A stretch of 64,000 bases of DNA from Nitratireductor kimnyeongensis (GTDB lineage Bacteria > Pseudomonadota > Alphaproteobacteria > Rhizobiales > Rhizobiaceae): assembly GCF_019891395.1 (NCBI RefSeq), contig NZ_CP078143.1, positions 3,175,001-3,239,000 on the forward strand. The letters are read 5' to 3'. The notes beneath the pieces were generated by a model. That model saw only the letters and a list, made by a program, of their open reading frames with translations, did not search any database and was not told the origin of the DNA. Positions 47,131 through 57,610 of this stretch are shown here, piece after piece. Position 1 is the stretch's first letter, and each line of letters starts with the position of its first letter. A program made the position numbers and the translations under genes.

Positions 47131-49500
47131 CTAAAAGCTGGTGTTCAGCTCGCCGCTGCTGGTGCCGAAGTCGCCGATAGTTCGCAGCGAAATGCGGAAA
47201 CCGAAAGACTGGCTGACTTCCTGCGTGTCGCGGTTCTTGCTGCGGGAATAGGTCATCGAATAAATGAAACATTCGTCCCCATACGAGAAACCATAGTCGT
47301 TCTTCACCAGGGTTTGACTCTCGACATCATATGTCCCCGACGCGAAGCCGCTCCAGTTCTCATCAAAGCGAACTTTGGCAACGCCGGTCACTTCCTGCCG
47401 GTCATCGTCAAACCCGTAGAGGGGTTGCGCTTCTATGTAAGCATATTGCAGCGACGTCGTGAGCTGGCCGAATGTCGCGGCTGTCTTCAGATCGGTTCGG
47501 CGGATGTCGAAGGTTTTCTCGTCGAATCGGGCTCCGGCGGAAAAGGCAAAGCCGTTCGGGCTGGCAATGCCGATCATGCCGACAAAATCGGAGACATCCG
47601 TCTCCAGGCCCGAATAGGCACCCGCATGGACGAGGTCCGTCTGGGCATACGGGTTCTCGCCAGCCAGATGATAGGATTGCCCAAACAGCCCCTGGGTGGT
47701 CCATCCATTGGCAAAACTGCCCGAATAGCGGATGCCGACATTGGCGCGCGTGCCACCTTCGATCCGGTCATACCCGGAGAATTTGTCGCGCTCGAACAGA
47801 GTTGTCGCGTCGAATACAAGCGACTGGGCGTCTTCGTTCGGAATGCCCAGCCTGTCCTGATAGGGGGCGTCCGGCCTTAGGAAAATCTGCGCCATCGGCT
47901 CCAGAACATGGCTGGCGCTGGAGGTGGAAAAAAGGATGGGCCAGCGAGCTTCGAGACCGGCCGTGGCCATGTAGCGGTAATAAGAGGAGCGAACATCGCT
48001 GCCGACGGCAGTGCTGTTCAACTCGAAACTGGTTACGCCATTGACCGTATTGGCATCGTAATCGGTGTAGATCGCATCTCCCCGCGCCTGCAGAATCGGC
48101 GTCACGACAAGACCGCCCGAGCTCACGAAGGACCGCTTCCACTCTGCTTCGGCTGTCATTCGGCTGGTCAGGCCTTCGACGCCATCGATTCGCTCATAAA
48201 TCCCCGAATTCGCGGACGTCATGTTCCCGCTGAGGCTGTCCCGGTAAATGTTCTGAACATTTACATCGAAATTCAGCTCGCCGCCGGCAACGGCTTCATC
48301 CGGTGTGTAGGAATAATCGAAGCTGGGCAAAACCCAGGGTTGCTTGTCGTTCCGCGCGTTGGAGGCGGTATCGAGGACGTTTTCTTGTATGTCAAAATGA
48401 TAGGCTCTCAGGTCGAAAAAATTCCGGTCGTCGAGGCCTGTCAGATAAAGCTGCGATGTCTGCACCGTGTCGGAAAAGCCGTCGATGCCATAGGTGCGTG
48501 AAAAATTCTTGTCGGTTTGCGCCAACACATCCCATCCAAACGTCCAGCGAGGATTGATGCTGAACTGGCCCTTCGAACCGACCATGCCGCGGCCGGTTTC
48601 ACTCCTGTTGACCGTGTCCGCATCCCAGGCCTCCGGATTCTGTTGTTTGATACCGGCAATCTTGATGCTGTACTGGCCATTGTCAAAACGTTGGCGCCAT
48701 TCGGCCTCCCCGAGAAAACCCTGCTTGGTGTAGTAGGTGCCTGTTACGGTCAGGTCGTAGGTCGGTGAAAATGCAAAGTAATAGGGGACGCTGATGCCAA
48801 CCCCCATTTCTTCCTGATAGGAGGCGCCAGGTATAAGAAAGCCGGACTTTCTCTTCACGGTCGGATCAGCGACCTCGAAGAAGGGTAGGTAGGCGATCGG
48901 CATACCGAAGAATTCGAACCGGGAACCTTCGAAACGAACGGTTTTCGATTCGCCGTCCCAAATGATCTTCTGAGCCTTGATCTGCCAGATCGGTGGCTTG
49001 CCGGGTTTTTCGCGGCACGGCTCACACGCGGTGTAGACACCGTTGTTGAAGGTCGTCAGTTGGCCGCCGGAACGCTCTGCGCTTTCGGCAGCGAAATAGG
49101 TCTTGTCAACGGTCTCGATCCGTAAGGCGTTGACAAAGCCGTCACGGAAGTCGTCGGTGACATCGATCTCGTCGGCAAAAATCTTGTTGCCGTCTTCTTC
49201 GATGATCTGCACACGCCCGCGCGCCACCACCCGCGATGTCCGGCGATCATAGACCACGCGGTCTGCGACAAGGCTGTTGCCAGCGTATTCGATCTGCACA
49301 CCGCCAGCAGCTGTGATTGTATTGAGATCGTTGTCGTAAATCAGATTCTCCGCCGTCAGGAGCATCTGCGCGCCCTGAGGCAAATCGGAAACATCCAGGC
49401 CGCCCGTCTGCGCAAGGGCAGTGGCCTGTGGAAGCAATGTATAGGTGCACAAGGTTGCCAACGCGGTTGCGCCCATCAAGTGCGCTAACCGTGTGGACAT
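47131..49500 (-). CDS. lptD: LPS-assembly protein LptD
   Basis: This 789-aa outer-membrane beta-barrel inserts LPS into the outer leaflet. A signal peptide (about residues 1-30, ending TALAQ) is followed by the OstA/LptA-like periplasmic domain (about 40-165: AENLIYDNDLNTITAAGGVQ) and the LptD barrel. Cys pairs at ACEPC (about 149-152) and one near the C-terminus (DECFIYSMTYSR) may form the disulfides that LptD needs. ATG 49500 is used; GTG 49527, overlapping the lptG stop (TAGTG), is a possible alternative. It follows lptF-lptG and ends at a terminator. Confidence 0.95.
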   Translation of the reverse strand: MSTRLAHLMGATALATLCTYTLLPQATALAQTGGLDVSDLPQGAQMLLTAENLIYDNDLNTITAAGGVQIEYAGNSLVADRVVYDRRTSRVVARGRVQIIEEDGNKIFADEIDVTDDFRDGFVNALRIETVDKTYFAAESAERSGGQLTTFNNGVYTACEPCREKPGKPPIWQIKAQKIIWDGESKTVRFEGSRFEFFGMPIAYLPFFEVADPTVKRKSGFLIPGASYQEEMGVGISVPYYFAFSPTYDLTVTGTYYTKQGFLGEAEWRQRFDNGQYSIKIAGIKQQNPEAWDADTVNRSETGRGMVGSKGQFSINPRWTFGWDVLAQTDKNFSRTYGIDGFSDTVQTSQLYLTGLDDRNFFDLRAYHFDIQENVLDTASNARNDKQPWVLPSFDYSYTPDEAVAGGELNFDVNVQNIYRDSLSGNMTSANSGIYERIDGVEGLTSRMTAEAEWKRSFVSSGGLVVTPILQARGDAIYTDYDANTVNGVTSFELNSTAVGSDVRSSYYRYMATAGLEARWPILFSTSSASHVLEPMAQIFLRPDAPYQDRLGIPNEDAQSLVFDATTLFERDKFSGYDRIEGGTRANVGIRYSGSFANGWTTQGLFGQSYHLAGENPYAQTDLVHAGAYSGLETDVSDFVGMIGIASPNGFAFSAGARFDEKTFDIRRTDLKTAATFGQLTTSLQYAYIEAQPLYGFDDDRQEVTGVAKVRFDENWSGFASGTYDVESQTLVKNDYGFSYGDECFIYSMTYSRSKNRDTQEVSQSFGFRISLRTIGDFGTSSGELNTSF

Positions 49501-49526
49501 GCCGGCTCTCTTTGCCGCAACCCCCA

Positions 49527-50612
49527 CTAACCGTCCTCCTTGTACAATAGGAAAGTCACCCCATAAAACATCGCCACGACCACAGGCGTCCAAGCAGCCA
49601 CCACCGGAGGAACAACTCCAGCGCTGCCGAACGCCTTGACCAGGACCGAAACCACATAAAGCAGAAACCCGGCGAGGATTCCACCCAGAATCACCGTTGC
49701 TGACTGTCCCATTCTAGTAAATCTCATGGATACCGTAGCGGCAATCAGGGTCATGGCGACCAGCAGGAGTGGCAACACCACAAGTGAATGAAAATGCGTG
49801 GCAAACGCGTTTGCTTTGAGCCCGAAGGACCGAGCGACTTCAATCTTTCCAGGCAGTGCATAAATCGACGTTGCCTCGGGCCGGGCAAGCTGCTCGCCAA
49901 CGAACTCCGGCTGAAGATTGGTTGCGATCTGGATGTTCTTGATTTTCTCTGCCGCAGCGGTGCCGCGTCGACGTGCCACGCCCTGCAAATCCCAATATCC
50001 GTCGCGGAGGAACGCTCGGTCGGCATCCAGACGTTCGAAGATGCGACCTTCGGCATCGATTCGGAAGAATGTTGGACGTACCAGCACTTGGCCGCCGTTC
50101 AATACAGCATTTGACCCTACAATGGTTTCCTCGTCGCCCGAACGCTGCTTGATCCATTGCTCGGCTTCCGAGTTGGTGCTGCTTTTGGCGCCCCGCACCT
50201 GGGCTTCGACGCTCTGGGCCTGGGCGAAGCCGTTGGCAGCGAGCGGATTGAGTGCAGCCACTGCCAGCACGCCAAATAGAAAAGAGCCAAAAGCGATCGG
50301 TGTTAGAAACTGCCAGGCTGACACGCCGGCGGCGCGAGCCACGACGAGTTCATATTTGCGGTTCAGGCTGATCAGCGTCGCCATCGCTGCTATGAGCCCG
50401 ATAAAGGGTATAGCCTGCAAGAGGATGATCGGCGTCTGCAGCGCCGCGAGTGAGAAAGCCCATTGCGCAGTATAGCCGGGCAATCCGGCCGAGCGACTCG
50501 ACACCTCCGCGAACGTAACGATGAAGATCAGCAGGCCAATGCCGAAGAAGTTCCATGCTGCAATCGAGGCGTATCGGCGGAAGAAGTAGCCGCCCAGTGT
50601 CAGGCCGATCAT
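49527..50612 (-). CDS. lptG: LPS export permease LptG
   Basis: The 361-aa inner-membrane protein (YjgQ type) has six membrane helices in two groups of three (about 1-105 and 265-361), with a periplasmic beta-jellyroll between. With LptF and LptB it lifts LPS out of the inner membrane. The first part IGLTLGGYFFRRYASIAAWNFFGIGLLIF is typical. ATG 50612 overlaps the lptF stop as ATGA; the longer frame to 50660 is inside lptF. Confidence 0.95.
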   Translation of the reverse strand: MIGLTLGGYFFRRYASIAAWNFFGIGLLIFIVTFAEVSSRSAGLPGYTAQWAFSLAALQTPIILLQAIPFIGLIAAMATLISLNRKYELVVARAAGVSAWQFLTPIAFGSFLFGVLAVAALNPLAANGFAQAQSVEAQVRGAKSSTNSEAEQWIKQRSGDEETIVGSNAVLNGGQVLVRPTFFRIDAEGRIFERLDADRAFLRDGYWDLQGVARRRGTAAAEKIKNIQIATNLQPEFVGEQLARPEATSIYALPGKIEVARSFGLKANAFATHFHSLVVLPLLLVAMTLIAATVSMRFTRMGQSATVILGGILAGFLLYVVSVLVKAFGSAGVVPPVVAAWTPVVVAMFYGVTFLLYKEDG

Positions 50613-51814
50613 CCGCGCCTCCCGGCCGGTGTCCGCCTGCTTGCGAGCCTGACGCGCCAATGCGTCATGCTGTCGGTCAGTCGTTGCAGGCGCGCGTTCA
50701 GCTTCTCAACCCAGTGCGTTGGCAATTCCATTACACGATTGGTGAGGATGAAGAATGCACATAGTCCAATCATCAAAAGGGGAGCGGCGTAGAGCACGAA
50801 GGAAAAGAATGGAGAGCTTTCCGCTTCCGTGCCCGAATAGAACCCGACCCAGCGCACAATCAGCGAAATTGCCATTGTGGTCACAATTGGATGGAGCCTA
50901 GCCTCACGGAAGGATCGCGCATCACCTGCGACGGCTAGCGCTACCATCGCGAAAACGAGCGGATACAACCATTCCGAAAGCCGCATATGCAGCTCGGCAC
51001 GGATGATCTGGGGCGACTTCTTGTAGAATGTGTCATTCACATCCGGATTCAGAAGAAAGGCGAGTGACCGGTCCTTCGGATGCAGTGTCGGTTCTCCCCC
51101 ACCTCCGCTCGTGAACTGCGAAAGGTCGAACGCATAGGAATCGAAGCGGATCGTCGAGACGTCGCCATTCACCGATTGACGCTGCACCATCCCATCCTGC
51201 ATTACTAGGATTGAGCCCTCCTCGCGCTCCACTGCCGCACCGGTTCGCGCGTGGTAGACGAGTTTGGTGTTCTCGTCGCGCGAATCGGCCACGAAAATGC
51301 CGCCCAGAAGCCCGTTGGGCAGGCGCTCTGAGACCTGCACAAAAAGCCCGTCATCCACTTTCTGAAAGGATCCTTCCTGCAGCACGGTGGTAATGAGGTC
51401 TGCGCGGGCGTTGGCCAATACGGACCGGAACGCCTGACGTGAGGCGGGCTCCAGTGTGTTGTTGATCAGGAAGGAGGCAAGGCTGGCACCGATTGCGATG
51501 ATGAGTATCGGGCGGATGATGGTGGCGCGCGGCGCGCCCGACGCGTTGATGACCACGAGCTCGGAATCCGAGTTCATCGTCGCAAGCGTTTGAGCCACAG
51601 CGATGCCGAGCGCAAAGGGGATCACGATGGGAATGACGGACGGCAGAACGAGGGCCGCGACGAAAAAGAATGTGCCGGCGGATTGTCCGCTATCGGTCAC
51701 GAGATCGATCCGGTTGAGGACCTGCGTGGTCCACACCAGTGCGATCACCCACAGCAACGCCGCCGCGAACAGGGCGAAGGTGCGACGCATGATGTAAAGT
51801 TCGATCACCCGCAT
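50609..51814 (-). CDS. lptF: LPS export permease LptF
   Basis: The 401-aa permease (YjgP type) starts MRVIELYIMRRTFALFAAALLWVIALVW, has six membrane helices with a periplasmic domain between about residues 120-280, and is the partner of LptG. ATG 51814 gives the typical family start. The gene is first in lptF-lptG-lptD and divergent from pepA with a 328-bp gap. Confidence 0.95.
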   Translation of the reverse strand: MRVIELYIMRRTFALFAAALLWVIALVWTTQVLNRIDLVTDSGQSAGTFFFVAALVLPSVIPIVIPFALGIAVAQTLATMNSDSELVVINASGAPRATIIRPILIIAIGASLASFLINNTLEPASRQAFRSVLANARADLITTVLQEGSFQKVDDGLFVQVSERLPNGLLGGIFVADSRDENTKLVYHARTGAAVEREEGSILVMQDGMVQRQSVNGDVSTIRFDSYAFDLSQFTSGGGGEPTLHPKDRSLAFLLNPDVNDTFYKKSPQIIRAELHMRLSEWLYPLVFAMVALAVAGDARSFREARLHPIVTTMAISLIVRWVGFYSGTEAESSPFFSFVLYAAPLLMIGLCAFFILTNRVMELPTHWVEKLNARLQRLTDSMTHWRVRLASRRTPAGRRG

Positions 51815-52142
51815 GGATATCGACAATCCGTTTCGTTGGAACAGCCCTTTAAAGGCGCGCGCGAACCTAACGGTCCTGAAACGCGCGCACAATGCGCAAC
51901 TGCCGGCTTTGAAGGGCGGCCCACCATTTCTTGTCCCATGGGTGACTGTGGGTGGGATTGGTTAGAAAATGCGAAACAAACGCGGTTAACAGCTTGCTTA
52001 TGGATCAATAATCGAGGCGTGCAGGGCGCACGCATCGGTGAAAATTCGGGAACCCCCTGTGTGCGGGCCTTGCCAATTTGCATAAAACCTCCAAGATCGC
52101 CGGCGCCCTTTATCGACCAATCACGGAAATCTGGGAAATATC
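51815..52142. other. 328-bp divergent promoter region, lptF / pepA
   Basis: No gene is seen here. A weak promoter-like pair for pepA is TTAACA (51986-51991) and TAATCG (52009-52014), 17 bases apart. GCGTGC and GCACGC near 52017-52033 form a short inverted repeat. Both lptF and pepA transcription should start in this stretch. Confidence 0.45.
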
Positions 52143-53633
52143 ATGACCGACAGACCGAGTGTCTCCTTCGCCAAATTTGCAATGCCCGGCAAGGGCACCG
52201 TCATCGTTCTGGCAAGCGAAGGCGGCGGTCTGGGAGAGAAAGCGCAGACTTGTGATCCCGAAGGCGTGTTTGCGCGGGCCTTCGAGGTGTCGGGATTCTC
52301 GGGTAAACTTGCAAAGAGCGTTGAGGTTCTGGCACCTGCAGGGTCGCAGCTTGATCGGCTGACAGCCATTGGCGTCGGCAAGCCCGATGAGCTTGCAGAA
52401 GAGCCGCTTCTGAAAATCGGCGGTGCGGCGCTGGCCGCCGGCAAGTCAGCTTCCGAGATCACCGTCGTGGCGGATGTCGACGGCACCGAAATCGATGCGG
52501 CGGCGGCAGCCAATCTGGCGCTTGGCATGCTGTTGCGCGCCTACAGCTTCGACAAATACAAAACCACAAGCAGAGAGAATGGAAACGACAAACCTGCCAA
52601 GAAGCTGAAAATTGTCATTCAGTGTGCAGACCCATCTGCAGCAAAAAAGGCTTTTGCTCGCGCCGAGGCTGTCGCAAATGGCGTGCTGCTGGCGCGGGAT
52701 CTCGTCAACGAGCCTGCCAATGTCCTTGGTCCGGTCGAGTTTGCGGCAAAAGCGAAAGACCTGGAAAAGCTCGGCGCCAAGGTCGAAATTCTGACCGAGA
52801 AGGAGATGAAGAAGCTCCGCATGGGCGCGTTGCTAGGCGTCGCACAGGGCTCGGTCCGGCCTCCACGCCTGGCGATCATCGAGTGGAATGGTGGCAAGGC
52901 GAAAGAGAAGCCTGTCGCCTTCGTCGGCAAAGGCGTTGTCTTCGATACGGGAGGAATCTCCATCAAGCCGGCTGGCGGTATGGAAGACATGAAGGGGGAT
53001 ATGGGCGGCGCCGCCGCCGTCATCGGCGTCATGCATACGCTCGCCGCCCGAAAGGCAAAGGTTAACGCTGTCGGTCTGATCGGCCTTGTGGAGAACATGC
53101 CTGACGGCAATGCCCAGCGTCCCGGCGACATCGTGACATCCATGTCCGGCCAGACCATTGAGGTGATCAACACCGATGCGGAAGGGCGGCTCGTGCTCGC
53201 CGATGTGCTCTGGTATTGCAATGAACGCTACAAGCCGCAGTTCATGGTCGATCTCGCCACGCTCACCGGTGCCGTCATGGTGGCGCTCGGACACCACCGG
53301 GCGGGGCTGTTTTCGAACAACGACACGCTGGCTGAGCGGCTTTTCTCTGCCGGCGAGGCAACGGGCGAGAAGGTCTGGCGCCTGCCCCTTGGCGAAGAGT
53401 ATGACAAGCAGATTGATTCGAAGAATGCGGACATGAAGAATTCTGCTGGCCGCATGGCCGGTTCCATCACGGCCGCTCAATTCCTCAAGCGTTTCGTCAA
53501 GGATGATGCGTGGGCGCATCTTGATGTTGCGGGCACGGCCATGGGCGCGCCGCTTGACGACATCAATCGATCCTGGGGGTCGGGTTTCGGTGTGCGCCTG
53601 CTCGACCGCCTAGTAGCGGACAATTACGAATAG
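52143..53633 (+). CDS. pepA: leucyl aminopeptidase (M17)
   Basis: The 496-aa enzyme removes N-terminal amino acids using two metal ions. The signature [19 protein letters not shown] (about residue 343) is complete, with upstream [34 protein letters not shown] and the metal lysine. The N-terminal domain (about 1-165) is shared with PepA, which can also bind DNA. ATG 52143 follows GGAAATATC. It is four bases ahead of holC. Confidence 0.96.
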   Translation: MTDRPSVSFAKFAMPGKGTVIVLASEGGGLGEKAQTCDPEGVFARAFEVSGFSGKLAKSVEVLAPAGSQLDRLTAIGVGKPDELAEEPLLKIGGAALAAGKSASEITVVADVDGTEIDAAAAANLALGMLLRAYSFDKYKTTSRENGNDKPAKKLKIVIQCADPSAAKKAFARAEAVANGVLLARDLVNEPANVLGPVEFAAKAKDLEKLGAKVEILTEKEMKKLRMGALLGVAQGSVRPPRLAIIEWNGGKAKEKPVAFVGKGVVFDTGGISIKPAGGMEDMKGDMGGAAAVIGVMHTLAARKAKVNAVGLIGLVENMPDGNAQRPGDIVTSMSGQTIEVINTDAEGRLVLADVLWYCNERYKPQFMVDLATLTGAVMVALGHHRAGLFSNNDTLAERLFSAGEATGEKVWRLPLGEEYDKQIDSKNADMKNSAGRMAGSITAAQFLKRFVKDDAWAHLDVAGTAMGAPLDDINRSWGSGFGVRLLDRLVADNYE

Positions 53634-53637
53634 GCCG

Positions 53638-54084
53638 ATGGATGTTCTCTTCTACCACCTGACCGAATCGACACTGGAGGAGGCGCTACCGCCTCTGGTG
53701 GAGAAGAGCCTCGAGCGGGGGTGGAGGGCGGTGATCCAGACCGGCACCCGCGAACGCTGCGAGGCGCTCGACAGCTGGCTTTGGACATGGCGCGAGGAGG
53801 CCTTCCTCGCCCATGGAACGGATCGGGATGTGCATCCCGAGCACCAACCGGTGCTGTTGACCGATGCGGCAACCAATCCGAATGGTGCGCAGATACGCTT
53901 TTTTGTGGATGGAGCCGATCCGACCGGGGTGGACGGGTATGAGCGTGCTGTCGTGATGTTCGACGGCCACGATGCCGGGCAACTCGACGCTGCGCGCGGG
54001 TACTGGAAATCGCTCAAATCTGCCGGCCATGCCGTCACCTATTGGCAGCAGGGGCCTGACAGACGCTGGCAGAAGAAGGCCTAG
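53638..54084 (+). CDS. holC: DNA polymerase III chi subunit
   Basis: The 148-aa protein has the HolC fold: FYHLTESTLEEALPPLVEKSLERGW, then DSWLWTWREEAFLAHG, then NPNGAQIRFFVDGA and a final helix with YWKSLKSAGHAVTYWQQ. It links the polymerase clamp loader to SSB. Start ATG 53638. The pepA-holC neighbour pair is kept in many proteobacteria. Confidence 0.93.
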   Translation: MDVLFYHLTESTLEEALPPLVEKSLERGWRAVIQTGTRERCEALDSWLWTWREEAFLAHGTDRDVHPEHQPVLLTDAATNPNGAQIRFFVDGADPTGVDGYERAVVMFDGHDAGQLDAARGYWKSLKSAGHAVTYWQQGPDRRWQKKA

Positions 54085-54189
54085 ACGACCGATTCGCTTT
54101 GGGGCAGTAGAGCAACTTGCCTTGCAGGGCCACTCGTACTGAACTCGTCGAAGGGCGAGGGGACCTGGCGCCAACAATGCACCGAAACA

Positions 54190-54888
54190 CTAGCCGATTT
54201 CTTCCAGAATCGCTTCGATTTCACCCAGATGTGTGATTTTGCGGAACCGCGGTTCAGTGCGCGGTTCATCGGCATATTCGTGCGCCCAGGTCAGATCATG
54301 CGGCACGAAAACGCCCCATGATCCGGCCTCGATTGCCGGTATCACGTCGGATTTGAGCGAATTGCCGATCATCATCGCGTGATCCGGCCCTTCGCCTTGC
54401 GCCGCGAAAATTCGCTGGTAGGTTCCGCGGGACTTGTCGCTGACGATCTCGACGGCGTCGAAATAATCGCCAAGGCCCGATGCCGCCAGCTTGCGTTCCT
54501 GATCAAACAGGTCGCCCTTGGTAATCATTACCAGCCGATAACGCCCCGCGAGGGCCTCCAGCGCCTCGTGCGCGTAGGGCAGGGTTTCCACCGGATGGTC
54601 CAGCATTTCCCTACCTGCGTCGAGAATGTCGCGGATCGTCGAGGCTGGCACTTGCCCATCCGTCACCTCGATGGCGGTCTCGATCATCGAGAGAGTGAAT
54701 CCCTTGATGCCGAAACCATATTTTCCAAGATTGCGTTTCTCAGCCTGCAGAAGGCGCTCCGTCAGGTGCCCGGCCTCTGCGAAATCCGCAAGAAACTCTG
54801 CAAAGCGCGCCTCCGTCAGGCGATAGAAGCGTTCATTGTGCCAAAGCGTGTCATCGGCGTCGAAGCCGATGGTGAGAAGCCGTTTCAC
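54190..54888 (-). CDS. HAD-family hydrolase
   Basis: The 232-aa protein has the HAD motif I GFDADDTLWHNE (catalytic Asp pair), motif II MITKGD near residue 118, and the motif III/IV part IVSDKSRGTYQRIFA then MIGNSLKSDVIPAIEAGSWG. It probably removes phosphate from a small molecule; the substrate is unknown. GTG 54888 overlaps the ABC-F stop as GTGA, which sets the start. Confidence 0.9.
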   Translation of the reverse strand: MKRLLTIGFDADDTLWHNERFYRLTEARFAEFLADFAEAGHLTERLLQAEKRNLGKYGFGIKGFTLSMIETAIEVTDGQVPASTIRDILDAGREMLDHPVETLPYAHEALEALAGRYRLVMITKGDLFDQERKLAASGLGDYFDAVEIVSDKSRGTYQRIFAAQGEGPDHAMMIGNSLKSDVIPAIEAGSWGVFVPHDLTWAHEYADEPRTEPRFRKITHLGEIEAILEEIG

Positions 54889-56762
54889 GAAGCCATCCCT
54901 TCCTCATAATCACTGGAAAGCGAGAGCCAGCGATCTTCGTGCTTCGCCAGCATGGTAGCAAGGTCGGAGCGTTCCTTGGCCAGTTCCGAAGCCTTTTTCG
55001 GCTCCTGGTCGTAGAGGCTCGCATCGGCAAGCCGCGCCTCTATGGCGTCGATCCTCTTGCGGGTTCTCTCGATCAGCCCTTCCGTGGCCTTGATTTCCTT
55101 GGCAAGCGGTTCGAGAGCCGCGCGTTTGCGCGCCGCCTCTTTGCGCTTGTCAGCCTTGGAGGCCTTGTCTGTCTCCCGCTTCTCCCGATTGCGGCTGGCG
55201 CCACCCGTCACGCGGGCGCGGTAATCGTCCATGTCTCCGTCATACGACGAGACGGTCCCATCGCCGACGATCCACAACCGGTCTGCCGTCGCCTCGATCA
55301 GATGACGATCGTGGCTGATGAGGATCACCGCCCCGTCGAACATGTTAAGCGCCTCGACAAGCGCCTCGCGGCTGTCGATGTCGAGGTGGTTCGTCGGCTC
55401 GTCGAGGATGAGCAGATGCGGGGCCTCGAATGTTGCAAGCCCCATCAGAAGCCGTGCCTTCTCCCCGCCGGACAAGTCGCGAGCAGGTGTCGACATTTTT
55501 TCGGTCGTTAGGCCAAACTGCGCCACCCGCGCCCGCACTTTCGCTTCCGGCGCATCAGGCATCAGGCGTCGAAGATGCTGATACGCGTCCTCGTCGGGCC
55601 GCAGATCATCAAGCTGATGCTGGGCGAAAATGGACACCTTCAGACCGGGCGCAACCGTCTTGGTGCCTTTTTCGAGCGTCAGCCTGTCGGCGATCAGCTT
55701 CGCGAATGTCGATTTGCCGTTTCCGTTCGCGCCGAGCAGGGCGATGCGGTCGTCATTGTCGATGCGCAGCGTGAGACCACGCAGAACGGGCTTGCCGGGG
55801 GTGTATCCGAGAGCGCCGCCATCGAGCGCGATGATGGGGGAAGCGACCGCTTTCTCAGGATTTGGAAAGCGGAACGGCAGCACGGTCTCGTTCACCACCG
55901 CGGCCATCGGCGACATTCGTTCCAGCGCTTTCAACCGCGATTGCGCCTGGCGAGCCTTCGAAGCCTTGTAACGAAAGCGGTCGACAAAAGACTGCATGTG
56001 CTTGCGCTGCGCCTCCTGCTTGACGCGCATCTTTTCCTGCAGTTCCGCCTTTTCTGCATATTGGCGGGCAAATTGGTCATATCCCCCGCGCCAGAAGGTG
56101 AGTTTCTTGCGCTCCAGATGCACGATGGACGAAACGGCCCTGTTCAAAAGGTCGCGGTCGTGGCTGATGAGAAGGACCGTGTGCGGATAGCGAGACAGGT
56201 AGTTCTCAAGCCAGAGCGTGCCTTCGAGATCCAGATAGTTCGTCGGTTCGTCGAGCAAAAGAAGGTCAGGTTGGGTGAAGAGCACGGCCGCAAGCGCCAC
56301 GCGCATGCGCCAACCGCCCGAAAACGAGGATGCCGGACGTTTCTGCGCCTCCGCATCAAATCCGAGGCCTGACAGGATGGACGCAGCGCGCGCTTCCGCG
56401 GAATGGGCGTCGATATCGGTGAGGCGTGTCTGTATTTCCGCAATCCGATGCGCATCGGTGGCCGTCTTGGCCTCCGTCAAAAGCGCTTCACGTTCCGTAT
56501 CGGCCCTCAGGACGATGTCGATCAGTGGCTCGTCCGTCCCCGGCGCTTCCTGGGCAACCTGACCGATCCGCGTCCCCTTCGGTATGCTAAGAGTACCGCT
56601 TTCAGAGACCAAATCCCCGGTGATCGCACGAAACAGCGTTGTCTTGCCGGTCCCGTTCCTGCCGACCAGGCCTGCCTTCGTTCCGGCAGGAAGAGTAAGC
56701 GAAGCCTGGTCGATAAGGAGTCGGCCCGCAATGCGCAGCGATAAGTTTGAAATTGTCAACAT
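54885..56762 (-). CDS. ABC-F type ATPase (translation factor family)
   Basis: The 625-aa protein has two ATPase domains with no membrane part: Walker A GRNGTGKTTLF and GANGNGKSTFA, signatures SFSGGWRMRVALA and LSGGEKARLLMGL, and Walker B LLLLDEPTNYLD and LLILDEPTNHLD. Between them is the linker with RYKASKARQAQSRLKALERM, and at the end a coiled coil (about 545-620). It resembles the YheS/Uup group that works on ribosomes or DNA, not transport. ATG 56762 is the family start (MLTISNLSL). Confidence 0.94.
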   Translation of the reverse strand: MLTISNLSLRIAGRLLIDQASLTLPAGTKAGLVGRNGTGKTTLFRAITGDLVSESGTLSIPKGTRIGQVAQEAPGTDEPLIDIVLRADTEREALLTEAKTATDAHRIAEIQTRLTDIDAHSAEARAASILSGLGFDAEAQKRPASSFSGGWRMRVALAAVLFTQPDLLLLDEPTNYLDLEGTLWLENYLSRYPHTVLLISHDRDLLNRAVSSIVHLERKKLTFWRGGYDQFARQYAEKAELQEKMRVKQEAQRKHMQSFVDRFRYKASKARQAQSRLKALERMSPMAAVVNETVLPFRFPNPEKAVASPIIALDGGALGYTPGKPVLRGLTLRIDNDDRIALLGANGNGKSTFAKLIADRLTLEKGTKTVAPGLKVSIFAQHQLDDLRPDEDAYQHLRRLMPDAPEAKVRARVAQFGLTTEKMSTPARDLSGGEKARLLMGLATFEAPHLLILDEPTNHLDIDSREALVEALNMFDGAVILISHDRHLIEATADRLWIVGDGTVSSYDGDMDDYRARVTGGASRNREKRETDKASKADKRKEAARKRAALEPLAKEIKATEGLIERTRKRIDAIEARLADASLYDQEPKKASELAKERSDLATMLAKHEDRWLSLSSDYEEGMAS

Positions 56763-56908
56763 GACGGCGTTTTGACGGGTCGCCGTCAGCGTTGCAAGTG
56801 GCGACTGCCCAGGCACATGCTGAAGGGTGACGGAAATTGGCTTGTGTTGCCAAAAGCAGACAGGTGTGGCCCAGCCTGAGTGGGCCACACCCTGTTCATG
56901 AGCGACTG

Positions 56909-57610
56909 CTAGCGCGCAGCGGCTTGGCGCAGGAGTTTACAAAGCTGTACGAGGTCATATTCCCATGCGTTTGGGTTGCGTAGGATGTTGACGCAACGTT
57001 TACGGTAGATCGCGATCTGCTGGTCACTCATACCGCTGAGTGCTCGTCGTCCAAGGTTGCCGCCGCCGCCATTGCCAGGCCCCCCGATACCTGGGCCTCC
57101 AGCGCCGGGACCACCTGTACCCGGACCACCGGTGCCGGGATTGCCTGTTCCTGGGCGGTCGCCGCCCAGTCCCAGTCCGAGACCGGCGCCGACACCATCC
57201 CTACCGATATTCGCGTTGACACCGGCGTTTAAACCGTTGCTGCCGCCGATCGATGCTGTGGTCCCGGAGCCGAAAAGGCTTCCGCCTCCTCCTCCGACCG
57301 TTGTGCTGCTCTGAGCACCGATCGCTCTACCGACATTCGCATCTGCGTTGATGCCGGCGACACTGCCGCCTCCGACTGAAGCGCCTACATTGGCGGTAGT
57401 TGAGCCCAGACCTGCGTTGACATCCGCTGACACGCCGTTGCTTGTGCCGACCGATGCGGACACGCCACCGACGCTGGCACTGATACCTCCACGGTCATTC
57501 CCGCCGATGCTGACGCCTCCAAGGTCGATTGCCGCTGCCGGCGATGACATGCTGAGCATGATAATTCCACAGGTCAGATTAGCGTATGCTTTTCTATACT
57601 TTGCTCTCAT
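56909..57610 (-). CDS. Gly-rich exported protein with repetitive middle
   Basis: The 233-aa protein has a signal peptide (about residues 1-28, ending SSPAAA), a middle of Gly/Ala/Ser/Val repeats such as SVGGVSASVGTSNGVSADVNAG, and a Pro/Gly stretch with repeats of GPGTGGPG (about 150-185). It closes with a compact C-terminal domain (about 190-233) with MSDQQIAIYRKRC, ILRNP and LCKLLRQ, including two Cys. It looks like a cell-surface or secreted structural protein; no named function is known to me. ATG 57610 follows AGAGGACG, so the longer frame to 57649 is not used. The upstream region is strikingly AT-rich. Confidence 0.75.
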   Translation of the reverse strand: MRAKYRKAYANLTCGIIMLSMSSPAAAIDLGGVSIGGNDRGGISASVGGVSASVGTSNGVSADVNAGLGSTTANVGASVGGGSVAGINADANVGRAIGAQSSTTVGGGGGSLFGSGTTASIGGSNGLNAGVNANIGRDGVGAGLGLGLGGDRPGTGNPGTGGPGTGGPGAGGPGIGGPGNGGGGNLGRRALSGMSDQQIAIYRKRCVNILRNPNAWEYDLVQLCKLLRQAAAR

